A stretch of 64,000 nucleotides of DNA from Zeimonas sp050187175 (GTDB taxonomy: Bacteria > Pseudomonadota > Gammaproteobacteria > Burkholderiales > Burkholderiaceae_E). The translations under genes and the position numbers were made by a program. Shown here piece after piece: positions 31,721 through 40,789 of this stretch (position 1 is the stretch's first letter; each line of letters begins with the position of its first letter). Location of the stretch: assembly GCA_050187175.1 (NCBI GenBank), contig JBFWXS010000026.1, forward strand, positions 1 to 64,000. The letters run 5' to 3'. The notes beneath the pieces are model-generated. The model was given only the letters and a program-made list of their open reading frames with translations. It was not told the DNA's origin and did no database searches.

Positions 31721-33541
31721 ATGCGCGACGCCCGCGCGCCGTCCGACGAGCGCGATGAGTCGCGCGTGCGCGACCCGGGCCGCGACCGCGAGGTTCTCGC
31801 CGAGCTGGTGCGGCTGCACATGCGCGTGCTGCTGCGGCTGCCGTTCGTGATGCTGGCGCTGGTCGCCTTCCTGGGGCTGGTGATTCGCGACAAGGTATCG
31901 GGCGCATCGTTCGCTGGCTGGGCGCTGGCGACGCTGCTGTGCGAGGGCGGCCGTGCGCTGTATGCGCGCGCGACGCTGCCGCGGCTGGACCAGCGCGACC
32001 CGGTGCGCGTGCATCGATGGCTGATGCTGATGGCGCTCGCCGCGGGCGCGGCGCAGTCGCTGATGGCATTGCTGTTCATGCCGCAGCTCAGCCTTCTCGA
32101 TCAGTCGCTGGTGGGCATCGTGCTGTTCGCGCTGCCCGCCGCCGGGGTTGCGGTCTCGATGTCGTCGCGGCACATCATCGCCGCGTATTCGCTGGCGGTG
32201 GTGCTGCCCAGTACGCTGATGTGGGGCTGGCTGCATCCCGAGCACCGCCTGTCGGTGATCCTGATGGGCGCCCTATACTGCGGCGTGCTGATCGGCGTCG
32301 CGGTCGCCGGCGAGCGCCTGCTGCAGCGCTCAGTGGTGATCCGCAAGCAGCGCGACCGGATGGTGCTCGATCTGGAGCGCAAGAACGCCGAGGTGCGCGC
32401 GGCCATGGCCGAGGCCGAGCGCTCGTCGCAGGCCCGCGCCCGCGTGCTTGCCGCCGCCAGTCACGATCTGCGCCAGCCGCTGCACGCGCTGTCGGTGTAC
32501 AGCGCGATCCTGGCCGCGCGGCCCGATCCCGGCACCTTGCAGGAGGTGGGCCGCAGCATCGACCAGATCGTGCGTTCGTTCGGCGGGCTGCTGAACGGCA
32601 TGCTCGATCTGTCGCGGCTGTCGGCCGGCTACTATGTGCCGGAGCGGCAGCCGCTTGCGCTCGATCGCGTCGTCGGCGAGGTCTGCGCCGAATTCGGCAA
32701 GCTCGCGGCTTCCAAGGGGCTGCGCTTCGACTGCGATCTGAAGCCGCTGCGGCTGCACGGCGATGCCGCCGCCGTCGGCCGTATCGCTCGCAACCTGATC
32801 GACAATGCGATCAAGTACACCGAGGCCGGCAGCGTGCGCGTGCAGGTCGGCGTGGTCAGCGGCCTGGCCACGCTGGTGGTATCCGACACCGGCAAGGGCA
32901 TCGCGCCCGACGACCACGGCCGCATCTTCGAGGAGTTCTATCAGGTCAACAACCCGGGCCGCGATCGCAGCCAGGGTGTCGGGCTGGGCCTGGCGATCGT
33001 GCAGCGGCTGTGCGAGCTGACCGGCGCGACGATCGCGCTCGATTCGGCGCCCGGCGCGGGCAGCCGCTTCGTGGTCTGCTTCGGCGAAGCAGGGGCCGGG
33101 CTGGCCGATGCGGCAGCCGCGGGCGCCGATCCGGCCGCGGAGCAGACCGGACTGCCACTGCTCGATGGCGCCGGCCGGCGCGTGTTCGTCATCGACGACG
33201 AGGCGGACATCCTGGCCAGCACCAGCGCGCTGTTGCGGCTATGGGGCTTGCAGGCCTTCGTCGCGGCATCGGCGGAAGCCGCGCAGCGGCTGTTCGAGAT
33301 GCACGGCCGGCCGGACCTGGTAATGGCCGATCTGCGCTTGTCGGGCGACGAGCACGGCACGGCGCTGGCATCGCGGCTGCGACGCAGCTACGGCGACTTC
33401 CCGGTGCTGATCATGACCGGCGAGACTTCGTCCGAGGCGCTGCGCAGCGCCAATCAGAGCGGCTATCCGCTGCTGCAGAAGCCGGTGGCGCCGGAGGTGC
33501 TGCGCGATGCGATCAGGCGACTGCTGCAGCGCTCTGCGTGA
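31721..33541 (+). CDS. Hybrid sensor histidine kinase with C-terminal receiver
   Basis: 606 residues: five to six membrane helices in 38-197, a coiled segment (about 205-235), HisKA with phospho-His248 in ASHDLRQPLHALS, HATPase with NLIDNAIKYT, DTGKGI and GVGLGLAIV, and a receiver domain from about 490 with VIDDEAD and phospho-acceptor in MADLRLSG. Membrane-bound sensing with an internal phosphorelay is expected. The signal is unknown. Overall form matches the RcsC/BvgS-like hybrids that pair with NarL regulators. Confidence 0.95.
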   Translation: MRDARAPSDERDESRVRDPGRDREVLAELVRLHMRVLLRLPFVMLALVAFLGLVIRDKVSGASFAGWALATLLCEGGRALYARATLPRLDQRDPVRVHRWLMLMALAAGAAQSLMALLFMPQLSLLDQSLVGIVLFALPAAGVAVSMSSRHIIAAYSLAVVLPSTLMWGWLHPEHRLSVILMGALYCGVLIGVAVAGERLLQRSVVIRKQRDRMVLDLERKNAEVRAAMAEAERSSQARARVLAAASHDLRQPLHALSVYSAILAARPDPGTLQEVGRSIDQIVRSFGGLLNGMLDLSRLSAGYYVPERQPLALDRVVGEVCAEFGKLAASKGLRFDCDLKPLRLHGDAAAVGRIARNLIDNAIKYTEAGSVRVQVGVVSGLATLVVSDTGKGIAPDDHGRIFEEFYQVNNPGRDRSQGVGLGLAIVQRLCELTGATIALDSAPGAGSRFVVCFGEAGAGLADAAAAGADPAAEQTGLPLLDGAGRRVFVIDDEADILASTSALLRLWGLQAFVAASAEAAQRLFEMHGRPDLVMADLRLSGDEHGTALASRLRRSYGDFPVLIMTGETSSEALRSANQSGYPLLQKPVAPEVLRDAIRRLLQRSA

Positions 33542-33568
33542 GGGGGCAGAACTGCCGCGATGCGACGC

Positions 33569-34780
33569 TCAGCGCGCCGACTGCCGCGTATCGGCCAGCA
33601 CGCGCGACAGTTCGTAGACCGCCATCGCATAGAAGCTCGAGCGGTTGTAGCGGGTGATGACGTAGAAGTTGCGCGCGCCGAGGTAATAGCTGGCCGGTGC
33701 GTCGGCGTTCGGCAGGTCGATCAGCGCCAGCGGCCGGTCGACGGCGACCGGTTCGGTACTGGCGACGCCGAAGACCGCCATCTCCTCGATCGTGAGACGC
33801 GGCTCGATGCCGTTGGCGATGAGAGGCGCCAGCCGCTGCTCGTCGTCGTACTGCATGGTGAACCGGACCGGTTCGCCGCGCTGCCAGCCGTGCTCGGCGA
33901 GGAAGTTGGCGACGCTGCCGATCGCATCGACGGCGTTCGACTGCAGGTCGATCTGGCCGTCGCCGTCGAAATCGACGGCGAAGCGGCGGATGCTGCCCGG
34001 CATGAACTGCGGCAGCCCGATGGCGCCGGCATACGAGCCGCGCGCGGCGAAGACGTCGCGGCCGCTGTCGCGCGCATACAGCAGGTACTGCTCGAGCTCG
34101 CTGCGGAAATAATCGGCGCGGCGCGGGTAGTCGAAGGCCAGCGTCGCCAGTGCCTCTATGACGCGGAAGTCGCCCGTGACGCGTCCGTAGACGGTCTCCA
34201 CGCCTATGATCGAGACGATGATCTCCGGCGGCACGCCGAAGCGATCGGCGGCCCGGGTCAGCGTCGCTTCATTGTCGCGCCAGAAGCGCAGGCCCTCGCG
34301 GATGCGCAGCGCGTCGAGGAAGCGTGCACGATAGGCCTGCCATGAACGGCGGAAGCCGGGCGAGGCCGGCGCCATCAGCCGGATCACCGCATCGTTCGGG
34401 CGCACCTGGGAGAACAGGGCGGTCAGTTCGCCTTCGGCAAAGCCATGGCGTTCCACCATCTCGCGGATGAAGGCCTGGCCGTCGGCGCGCGCGGCGTAAT
34501 CACCGCGCGCTCGCGGCTCGCCGCCGTCGGTGCTGACCTTGGCCGGGCGCGGCCGCTGCGTCGCCGCCGTCTGTGCCTGCACGGCGCCGGCCAGCAAGGC
34601 GAGGGCAGCCGTGATGCACAGCGCGGCACGAGCGGCGGCGAGACCCGAGGCGCGTGCGCCGGCGAGATGTGAGGCGCATGCACCGGCGAGATGCGAGGCG
34701 CATGCACCGGCGAGATGCGAGGCGCATGCACCGGCGAGACGCGAGGCGGGTGGGACGGCGGGAGCGGGGCGGCGGAGCAT
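33569..34780 (-). CDS. mltB: Lytic murein transglycosylase, MltB type
   Basis: 403 residues. Catalytic Glu lies in VSIIGVETVYGRVTG near residue 195, followed by SLT-2 blocks FDYPRRADYFRSELEQYL and YAGAIGLPQFMPGSIRRFAVDFDGDGQIDL. Cleaves peptidoglycan glycan strands to 1,6-anhydro ends in the periplasm. A signal peptide (AALCITAALALLAGAVQAQ, cleavage near 70) is pushed inward by an unusual N-terminal tract of five eight-residue repeats (SHLAGACA). The start at 34778-34780 is the only ATG before the repeats; export with such a long n-region is doubtful, so a non-ATG start nearer the signal is possible. Confidence 0.92.
   Translation of the reverse strand: MLRRPAPAVPPASRLAGACASHLAGACASHLAGACASHLAGARASGLAAARAALCITAALALLAGAVQAQTAATQRPRPAKVSTDGGEPRARGDYAARADGQAFIREMVERHGFAEGELTALFSQVRPNDAVIRLMAPASPGFRRSWQAYRARFLDALRIREGLRFWRDNEATLTRAADRFGVPPEIIVSIIGVETVYGRVTGDFRVIEALATLAFDYPRRADYFRSELEQYLLYARDSGRDVFAARGSYAGAIGLPQFMPGSIRRFAVDFDGDGQIDLQSNAVDAIGSVANFLAEHGWQRGEPVRFTMQYDDEQRLAPLIANGIEPRLTIEEMAVFGVASTEPVAVDRPLALIDLPNADAPASYYLGARNFYVITRYNRSSFYAMAVYELSRVLADTRQSAR
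34637..34756. repeat. 24-bp tandem repeat in the mltB N-terminus, 5 copies
   Basis: Units of 24 bp starting GGCGAGATGCGAGGCGCATG; the central three are almost identical, the outer two degenerate. In frame with mltB, adding eight residues each time. Confidence 0.92.
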
Positions 34781-34800
34781 CGACGAACGCGGCAGCGGGA

Positions 34801-34886
34801 AACGATCGGGGCGGAGGAAACGATCGGGCGGAAGAAGCGATCGGGCGGAAGAAGCGATCGGGCGGAAGAAGCGATCGGAGCGGAAC
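34801..34886. repeat. 17-bp tandem repeat upstream of mltB, 5 copies
   Basis: Units of about 17 bp (AGCGATCGGGCGGAAGA); the first (18 bp) and last are diverged. Fills most of the short gap between the TgpA-like gene and mltB. The second assembly break starts inside this array (34855). Confidence 0.9.
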
Positions 34887-34981
34887 GGGACCGGCCGTCA
34901 AGGCTTGAACGCCTGCACCGACTGGCGGAAGTGTCGCACGGCTTCGCGTCCGACCTCCGGTTCGCCGTAGCGCAGCCGGTT
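34855..34981. repeat. Left copy of the 127-bp duplication around gap 2
   Basis: Exactly identical to 35082-35208. Contains the last codons of the TgpA-like gene (its stop at 34898-34900 in this copy). Same size as the uvrA duplication, so an unmerged contig overlap. Confidence 0.95.
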
Positions 34982-35081
34982 NNNNNNNNNNNNNNNNNNN
35001 NNNNNNNNNNNNNNNNNNNNNNNNNNNNNNNNNNNNNNNNNNNNNNNNNNNNNNNNNNNNNNNNNNNNNNNNNNNNNNNNN
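34982..35081. other. 100-N assembly gap between mltB and the TgpA-like gene
   Basis: Exactly 100 Ns. Collapsing the flanking identical 127 bp leaves a 117-bp spacer between the two genes, most of it the 17-bp repeat array. Confidence 0.97.
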
Positions 35082-35208
35082 CGATCGGGCGGAAGAAGCG
35101 ATCGGAGCGGAACGGGACCGGCCGTCAAGGCTTGAACGCCTGCACCGACTGGCGGAAGTGTCGCACGGCTTCGCGTCCGACCTCCGGTTCGCCGTAGCGC
35201 AGCCGGTT
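35082..35208. repeat. Right copy of the 127-bp duplication around gap 2
   Basis: Identical to 34855-34981. This copy is continuous with the full-length TgpA-like gene. Confidence 0.95.
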
Positions 35209-37137
35209 GTAGGCGTTGACGATGCGCTGGGCCTCGCGCCGCTGCGCCTCGTCCAGCGACGGGGCGATGCGCCCCAGATGGCGCGCCGCGGTTTCGTGCT
35301 GGAGCCGGCCGAGCCCGGCCGCGGCCAGCCGGTCGCAGTACTCCTGATATGCGCGTTCCAGCGGATCCTTGGGCCGGCGCGGATGCAGCGTGATCAGCGC
35401 CACGCCGCCGATCAGCACGGCCAGCGTGGCCGCCAGCAGCGCGGCCAGCTCGCGCCAGTCGCCGGCGCTGAGGCCTAGCTGCGACAGCAGCGACTGCTGG
35501 CGGCTGCGGTCGTAGGACAGCACCCACTGGTTCCAGACGTTGCCCAGCGCGTCCAGGTTGAAGCGCACGCGCTGCCACAGCGGCAGCGCCCCTTCGCCGA
35601 TCGTACTGTCGAAGCCTGGGTCGCGCAGGCGCTGGCCGCGTTCGATGCGCTGCGGCGCTACGGCCGCGGTGGGGTCGACCCGCGTCCAGCCGCGGCCGGC
35701 GAACCAGACCTCGGCCCAGGCATGCGCGTCGGCCTGCCGGACGACCCAGTAGCCGTCGACCGGGTTGCGTTCGCCGCCCTGGTAACCAGTGACGACGCGC
35801 GCCGGGATGCCCAGGTGCCGCATCAGCAGCACGAAGGCGCTCGAATAGTGCTCACAGAAGCCGGCGCGCGTATCGAACAGGAACTCGTCGGCGCTGTGCC
35901 GGCCCAGCCGCGGCGGCTCGAACGTGTAGCGGAACGGCTGTTCGCGGAACATCGTCAGCGCCCGCCGCACCAACTGCTGCGGTTCGGTTTCCTCCGCCAG
36001 CCAGCGCTGCGCCAGGGCCTGCGTGCGCGGGTTGTAGCCGGGCGGCAGCTGCAGCCAGTTGCGCAGCGATGCTTCGGTCTCGTTCAGTCCGGCCCGGTAC
36101 TCGGGCGTTGCCGCCAGCTCGAAGCGGGCGCGCTCGCCGAGCGGGCGCCGGCCGACGAGCTGCAGGTCGGCGGTGAGCAGCAGCTCATCGCCGGTGCCGC
36201 TCGATGCGGTCGGCATCTCGAGCGCGAAGATCCACGTGCGTCCGTTCGGCTCCTGCGTCAGCGTGTAGCGCACCGCGCTGCTGGCGTCGGCTTCGATCCG
36301 CGGCCTCGGCAGCATCGCCGCCCGGCCGATCAGAGGACGCCAGGTATGGCCGTCGAACTGACCGAAGACAGGGCCGCGCCAGTACAGCTGGGCGGTCGGC
36401 GGCACGCCGCCGTCGAAGCGGGCGCGCAGCACCACCGCGTCGGATTCCGACAGTTCGGCGATGCTGCCCGGCGACATCGACTCCGACAGGCCGGTGCGGG
36501 CGCGCTGTGCGTCCTGCGGCAGCCCCCACAGCGGACCGGACAGCCGCGGGAACAGCACAAAGAACGCGGCGGCGATGGGCAGCGCCTGCAGCAGCATCGC
36601 CGCCACCGTTCGCGAGCGCCGGCCGATCGAGGTCTCCTGGCGCCGGAACTGCATAGTGATCATCGCGGTCAGCAGGCCGAACAGCGCCAGTCCGACGAGC
36701 AAGGCGGTGCCTATGCTCTGCGACTGGAAGAAGCCGGTGAGCAGCAGGAAGAAGCACAGGAAGATGACGACGAACAGGTCGCGCCTGGCGCGCATCTCCA
36801 TCAGTTTCAGGCCAAGGAACAGGACCAGCAGCGTGACCCCGGGCTCGCGTCCGAACAGCGTCTGGTAGTGCGCGTAGACGCCGGCGGTGCAGGCGATCGC
36901 CGCCACCCAGCGCACCGAGGCGCGCGGCAGCCAGCGGCCCGACAGCACCAGCCCGAGCCGCCACAGGAACAGCACGAAGAAACCGACACCGGCCCACCAC
37001 GGCAGATACGGCAGCTGCGGCATCACCGACAGCGCTACCGGCGCCATCAGGAACAGCGTCTCGCGGCGCTCGCGCTCCCATTGCGCGCCCAGGCGGCCGC
37101 CCAGCGCGCGCAGCGAGTAGTGCAGGCCGAGTCCCAT
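35125..37137 (-). CDS. tgpA: TgpA-like membrane transglutaminase (DUF3488 + transglutaminase core)
   Basis: 670 residues: seven or so N-terminal membrane helices (DUF3488, about 25-200), a periplasmic transglutaminase domain with catalytic Cys in AGFCEHYSSAFVLLMRHLGIPARVVTGY, His in ADAHAWAEVWF and Asp in VDPTAAV, then a late membrane helix near 565-590 and DUF4129-like tail. Essential in Pseudomonas relatives, probably cross-links or trims cell-envelope proteins. Belongs to the moxR-DUF58-tgpA operon, 3 bp after the DUF58 stop. Sequence is intact despite the nearby assembly gap. Confidence 0.93.
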   Translation of the reverse strand: MGLGLHYSLRALGGRLGAQWERERRETLFLMAPVALSVMPQLPYLPWWAGVGFFVLFLWRLGLVLSGRWLPRASVRWVAAIACTAGVYAHYQTLFGREPGVTLLVLFLGLKLMEMRARRDLFVVIFLCFFLLLTGFFQSQSIGTALLVGLALFGLLTAMITMQFRRQETSIGRRSRTVAAMLLQALPIAAAFFVLFPRLSGPLWGLPQDAQRARTGLSESMSPGSIAELSESDAVVLRARFDGGVPPTAQLYWRGPVFGQFDGHTWRPLIGRAAMLPRPRIEADASSAVRYTLTQEPNGRTWIFALEMPTASSGTGDELLLTADLQLVGRRPLGERARFELAATPEYRAGLNETEASLRNWLQLPPGYNPRTQALAQRWLAEETEPQQLVRRALTMFREQPFRYTFEPPRLGRHSADEFLFDTRAGFCEHYSSAFVLLMRHLGIPARVVTGYQGGERNPVDGYWVVRQADAHAWAEVWFAGRGWTRVDPTAAVAPQRIERGQRLRDPGFDSTIGEGALPLWQRVRFNLDALGNVWNQWVLSYDRSRQQSLLSQLGLSAGDWRELAALLAATLAVLIGGVALITLHPRRPKDPLERAYQEYCDRLAAAGLGRLQHETAARHLGRIAPSLDEAQRREAQRIVNAYNRLRYGEPEVGREAVRHFRQSVQAFKP

Positions 37138-37140
37138 CGC

Positions 37141-38130
37141 TCAATGTCCCCAGACGGCGAGGGCTTCGAGGCAGCGCACGCGCTGTGCCGCCCCGCTGTC
37201 GAGCTCGACGCTGATGCCGGGCAGGCGCAACGCGTAGCGCACCCCAGCCACGTCGGCGTCGAGCACCCAGCGCGTCAGTCGCGCCAGACGCGCGTCGATG
37301 CTCATCGATGCGGGCAGCTCGGCCCAGTCGAGCACCAGTTCGCCGACGTCGCCGCCATCGAACTGCTTGGCGATCAGCTCATCGGAGGCAGTGCGCGCCA
37401 TGGCCTTCCACGCGATGATGCGCGGCGAATCGCCGGTCACGTACGGTCGCAGCGCGGCGACGTCGTCCTGCCCGGCGCCGTGCGCGTTGCCTTCGCCGCG
37501 ACTGGCCGTCTTGGCGGGCAGCGGCACGGCCGGCGTTTCGGGCGCGGGGTAGACGAGCACCCGCATCAGCGGCTGCCAGTAGGCCCAGGCGCGCCACAAG
37601 CCCAGCGGATAAGTCGTTGCCAGCGTCATGCGCGGCACCTGCAGCCAGCCGCGTTCGCGCGTCGGCAGCGCGATCGACACCGTCTGCTCGGCCGTGGCCG
37701 GCGCATCGAACAGCTCGGGCTGCACCATGCCGGGGGCCGCCAGGCTGACCGCGAAGCGGTCGAGCCGCGAGCCGTTGCGCACGACCAGCGTGAATTCCGC
37801 CGGCTGCCCTGCGAACACCGGCTCGGCGCGGCCCGCGCGCAGGACCAGCGTGGCGAGATTGCGGAACGTGTGCAGCATGCCGACCACCGCCACCGCGGCG
37901 ATGAGGAAGGTCAGCGCGTAGCCCAGCGACAGCTGGTAGTTGATCGCGGCGATCAGCATCACGATGAGCACCGCGCCGAAGGTCATGCCGGGCCGCGTCG
38001 GCAGGATGTAGACGTTGCGCCGCGTGAGCCGATGATCGCCGGCAGTGGGGCCGCGGCGCGACTGCAGCGACGCGAGCAGGCGTTCGATGCGCGCGCGCAG
38101 CGATGGCGACGCGGAGGCGGCCGCGCTCAC
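37141..38130 (-). CDS. DUF58 domain protein
   Basis: 329 residues: two membrane helices near 50-90, an immunoglobulin-like middle, and the DUF58 signature RPYVTGDSPRIIAWKAMARTASDELIAKQF near 230-260. Usually encoded with MoxR and a transglutaminase and thought to belong to an envelope chaperone system with vWA-like features. The start is GTG at 38128-38130 overlapping the moxR TGA (GTGA), in frame with the conserved sequence; the longer open frame to 38556 is a moxR shadow. Confidence 0.9.
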   Translation of the reverse strand: MSAAASASPSLRARIERLLASLQSRRGPTAGDHRLTRRNVYILPTRPGMTFGAVLIVMLIAAINYQLSLGYALTFLIAAVAVVGMLHTFRNLATLVLRAGRAEPVFAGQPAEFTLVVRNGSRLDRFAVSLAAPGMVQPELFDAPATAEQTVSIALPTRERGWLQVPRMTLATTYPLGLWRAWAYWQPLMRVLVYPAPETPAVPLPAKTASRGEGNAHGAGQDDVAALRPYVTGDSPRIIAWKAMARTASDELIAKQFDGGDVGELVLDWAELPASMSIDARLARLTRWVLDADVAGVRYALRLPGISVELDSGAAQRVRCLEALAVWGH

Positions 38131-39050
38131 GGCACCGCCACCGCCTTGATCAGTTCGGCCACCATTTCGGCGCGGGCGCGATGCGACAGCACGCCGCCCT
38201 TGGCAGGCCGCAGCCGATGCCCGGCCACCGCCGGCAGCACCGCCTGGACGTCGTCGGGCAGCACGTGATTGCGGCCGTCGAGCAGCGCCCACGCACGCGC
38301 GGCCTGCATCAGCCCGAGGCCGGCGCGCGGACTCAGCCCTTCGGCCAGCGCCGGGCTGCGCCGGCTGGTCGTCAGCAGCTGCTGCACGTAGTCGAGCAGC
38401 GCGGGTGCGCAGCGAATGCCGCGCACCAGCTTCTGCGCCTCCAGCAGCTGAGCCGCCGTCATCTGCGCCTTCAAGTCCTCGAGCATGTGGCGTCTGTCGC
38501 GGCCTTCCAGCAGCGCGCGCTCCGACTTGGGGTCGGGATAGCCGAGCTCGATGCACATCAGGAAGCGGTCTAGCTGCGATTCCGGCAGCGGAAAGGTGCC
38601 GACCTGATCCTGCGGATTCTGCGTCGCGATCACGAAGAACGGGTCGGGCAGGCTCAGCGGCTTGCCGTCGATCGAGACCTGCCGTTCCTCCATGGCCTCG
38701 AGCAGGGCCGACTGGGCTTTCGGCGAGGCGCGGTTGATCTCGTCGGCGAGCAGCACCTGCGAGAACACCGGACCCGGATGGAACACGAAGCGCGCGCGTT
38801 CGCGGTCGAACACCGACACGCCGACGATGTCGGCCGGCAGCAGATCATTGGTGAACTGCACGCGCTTGAACTCGAGCCCCAGCGAAATCGACAGCGCATG
38901 CGCCAGCGTGGTCTTGCCGACGCCCGGCAGGTCTTCGATCAGCAGATGGCCGCGCGCGAACAGGCAGGCCAGGGCCAGCTTGATCTGAGGCTGCTTGCCG
39001 ACGACGATCGTGCCGACCTGGGCAGCGACCGATTGAATGCGTTCGAGCAT
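38127..39050 (-). CDS. MoxR family AAA+ ATPase
   Basis: 307 residues of the MoxR AAA group: Walker A LPGVGKTT (41-48), Walker B VLLADEINRASPKAQ, sensor ATQNPQDQVGTFPLPESQLDRF, and the C-terminal lid. Acts as a chaperone-like ATPase maturing partner proteins. The start ATG 39048-39050 (MLERIQSVAAQ) matches the family; a longer frame to 39401 is ignored. First gene of the moxR-DUF58-tgpA operon. Confidence 0.95.
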   Translation of the reverse strand: MLERIQSVAAQVGTIVVGKQPQIKLALACLFARGHLLIEDLPGVGKTTLAHALSISLGLEFKRVQFTNDLLPADIVGVSVFDRERARFVFHPGPVFSQVLLADEINRASPKAQSALLEAMEERQVSIDGKPLSLPDPFFVIATQNPQDQVGTFPLPESQLDRFLMCIELGYPDPKSERALLEGRDRRHMLEDLKAQMTAAQLLEAQKLVRGIRCAPALLDYVQQLLTTSRRSPALAEGLSPRAGLGLMQAARAWALLDGRNHVLPDDVQAVLPAVAGHRLRPAKGGVLSHRARAEMVAELIKAVAVP

Positions 39051-39265
39051 GAAATGGACGGCGGAAACGATGGCGCGGTGGCGGTCGGCCGAGTGTAGCC
39101 GAAGGGCTCCGCGCAGCCCGGCAGTGCCCGCAGCGGTTTGGACGATCGGCGCCAGGCGCCGATAATCGGTATCCGGGCCCCGGCATGCGGGGCAGTCATG
39201 GCGGTCGGGTGCGCCGGCACCTCGCCTGCGACGAGGCACACGGCGACGAGCTGAAAGGAGAAGCA

Positions 39266-40213
39266 ATGGCAGCGCAAAGACAGGCGGGAGAAGCCGCGGC
39301 CGCACCCGCGACCGAGCCCGCACCCGCGACGGGAGCCGCGAACGTGGCCGCGAACGCGGCGACGAATGCGGCCACGAACGCGGCCACGAACGGGGGGACA
39401 AACGGGGCCACGAACGGGGCGACGAACGCCCCCGCCGCGGCGGCCGAGCCGCAGGTGCTGGTCGCCCACGACGGCGGCGTCGTCACGCTGACGCTGAACC
39501 GTCCGGCGCAGTTCAATGCGCTGTCCGAGGGGCTGATGAGCGAGCTGCAGCATGCGCTGGAGACGATCGCGGCCGACCCTGCGGCGCGCGTCGTGGTGCT
39601 GCGCGCCGCCGGCCGCGCGTTCTGCGCCGGCCACGACCTGCGCGAGATGCGCGCGTCGCCGTCGCTGGACTACTACCGCGCGCTGTTCGCGCAGTGCACG
39701 CGGCTGATGCTGACCATTCAGCGCATGCCGCAGCCGGTGATCGCGCGCGTGCACGGCATCGCCACGGCTGCCGGCTGCCAGCTGGTGGCCATGTGCGATC
39801 TGGCCGTGGCTGCCGTCGAGGCGCGCTTCGCCGTGTCGGGCGTGAATCTGGGGCTGTTCTGCTCGACGCCGTCGGTGGCGCTGTCGCGCAACGTGTCGCG
39901 CAAGCAGGCCTTCGAGATGCTGGTCACCGGTGATTTCATCGATGCCGCGACCGCGCTCGAACGCGGCCTGGTCAACCGTGTCGTGCCGGCCGAGCAGCTC
40001 GATGCCGAGGTGCAGCGGCTGGCGCAGGCCATCTGCAGCAAGTCGGCGGGCGCGATCAGTGCCGGCAAGGGGTTGTTCTATCGACAGCTCGAGATGGGCA
40101 TTGACGCGGCCTACCAGCTGGCCGGACAGACGATGGCCTGCAACATGATGGAAGACGAGACGCTCGAGGGCGTGCTCGCGTTCATCGAGAAGCGGCCGCC
40201 GCGGAAGGGCTGA
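39266..40213 (+). CDS. ECHDC3-like crotonase with Asn/Ala/Thr repeat N-terminus
   Basis: 315 residues. After a low-complexity N-terminus (residues 26-57: eight four-residue repeats of the NAAT/NGAT kind) follows a crotonase domain: VVTLTLNRPAQFNALSEGLM, FCAGHDLREM, GIATAAGCQLVAMCDLAVAA, GVNLGLFCSTPSVAL. The last two blocks match the ECHDC3 subgroup, whose reaction is unknown; the usual catalytic Glu is Gln. The start has a fine ribosome site (AAAGGAG, 6 bases before ATG). The gene is convergent with marR downstream. Confidence 0.93.
   Translation: MAAQRQAGEAAAAPATEPAPATGAANVAANAATNAATNAATNGGTNGATNGATNAPAAAAEPQVLVAHDGGVVTLTLNRPAQFNALSEGLMSELQHALETIAADPAARVVVLRAAGRAFCAGHDLREMRASPSLDYYRALFAQCTRLMLTIQRMPQPVIARVHGIATAAGCQLVAMCDLAVAAVEARFAVSGVNLGLFCSTPSVALSRNVSRKQAFEMLVTGDFIDAATALERGLVNRVVPAEQLDAEVQRLAQAICSKSAGAISAGKGLFYRQLEMGIDAAYQLAGQTMACNMMEDETLEGVLAFIEKRPPRKG
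39341..39436. repeat. 12-bp tandem repeat, 8 copies, in the crotonase N-terminus
   Basis: Eight 12-bp units such as AACGCGGCCACG encode NVAA, three NAAT, NGGT, two NGAT and NAPA. The unit keeps the frame. Confidence 0.92.
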
Positions 40214-40323
40214 GGCCGGCAGCGCTGCTGCGGCCGGCGCCGCCGCCACGGCCCGCAGCGCAGCCATGGCTGGCGGTGCTGCCAAGTCTGGGCGCGCCGC
40301 CGCGGCCGGCCCGCCGGCGCCGT

Positions 40324-40746
40324 TCAGCCATGGCCGCCGTCCCAGTCCGCGGCCAGCAGCGCGCGCAGGGTTTCGACGCCCTGCGGGCCGATCCGCTCGG
40401 CCAGCCGTCCTTCGATCGATGCAATGATCTGCGCGCCGACCCGGTTCACCTCGCGCCCCTTGTCGGTATAGACCACCAGCTTCGAGTTGCCGCGGCGCGG
40501 GTCGGCCTGCACTGCCAGGATCTCCCGCCGGACCAGTTCGCCCACCGTCTTGTGCGCCGCCTGCCGCGAGACGCCGAGCCGGCGCGCCAGCTCGGCCATG
40601 CTCATCGGCTTGCCGCCCATGTGCGCCAGCAGCCGGCTCTGCGCCGGCGTCAGATAGGCGAATTCGCTGCCGCGTACGCCGCGCATGATCTCGCGCGCGA
40701 ACCAGTCGGAGCGGGCCAGCAGCAGTTGCTTGAGGTTGTCGGTCAT
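40324..40746 (-). CDS. MarR family transcriptional regulator
   Basis: 140 residues with MarR winged helix: LTPAQSRLLAHMG, recognition region MAELARRLGVSRQAAHKTVGELVRREIL, wing QADPRRGNSKLVVYTDKG. Start ATG 40744-40746 is preferred to a longer frame at 40842 because that would cover the operators. Two matching 16-bp inverted repeats lie between it and etfB, so it probably represses etfBA, the acyl-CoA dehydrogenase and itself, responding to an acyl-CoA or acid (inference). Confidence 0.93.
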   Translation of the reverse strand: MTDNLKQLLLARSDWFAREIMRGVRGSEFAYLTPAQSRLLAHMGGKPMSMAELARRLGVSRQAAHKTVGELVRREILAVQADPRRGNSKLVVYTDKGREVNRVGAQIIASIEGRLAERIGPQGVETLRALLAADWDGGHG

Positions 40747-40789
40747 CGTGCAGGTTCCCGCGCGAAGCATCCGGCCACGCGGCGGGTTT

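Noticed and set aside
34637..34886. CRISPR-like array from the 24-bp and 17-bp repeats
   Set aside because: Units are directly adjacent without spacers, one array is coding, and no cas genes occur.
34898..34981. A second, truncated copy of the TgpA-like gene end
   Set aside because: It is part of the 127-bp flanking duplication made by the assembly.
35722..38268. 848-codon open frame on the plus strand
   Set aside because: Opposite strand of the TgpA-like and DUF58 genes, whose domains are clear. Composition is Arg/Gln/Ala/His-rich, as expected from antisense frames of GC-rich genes.
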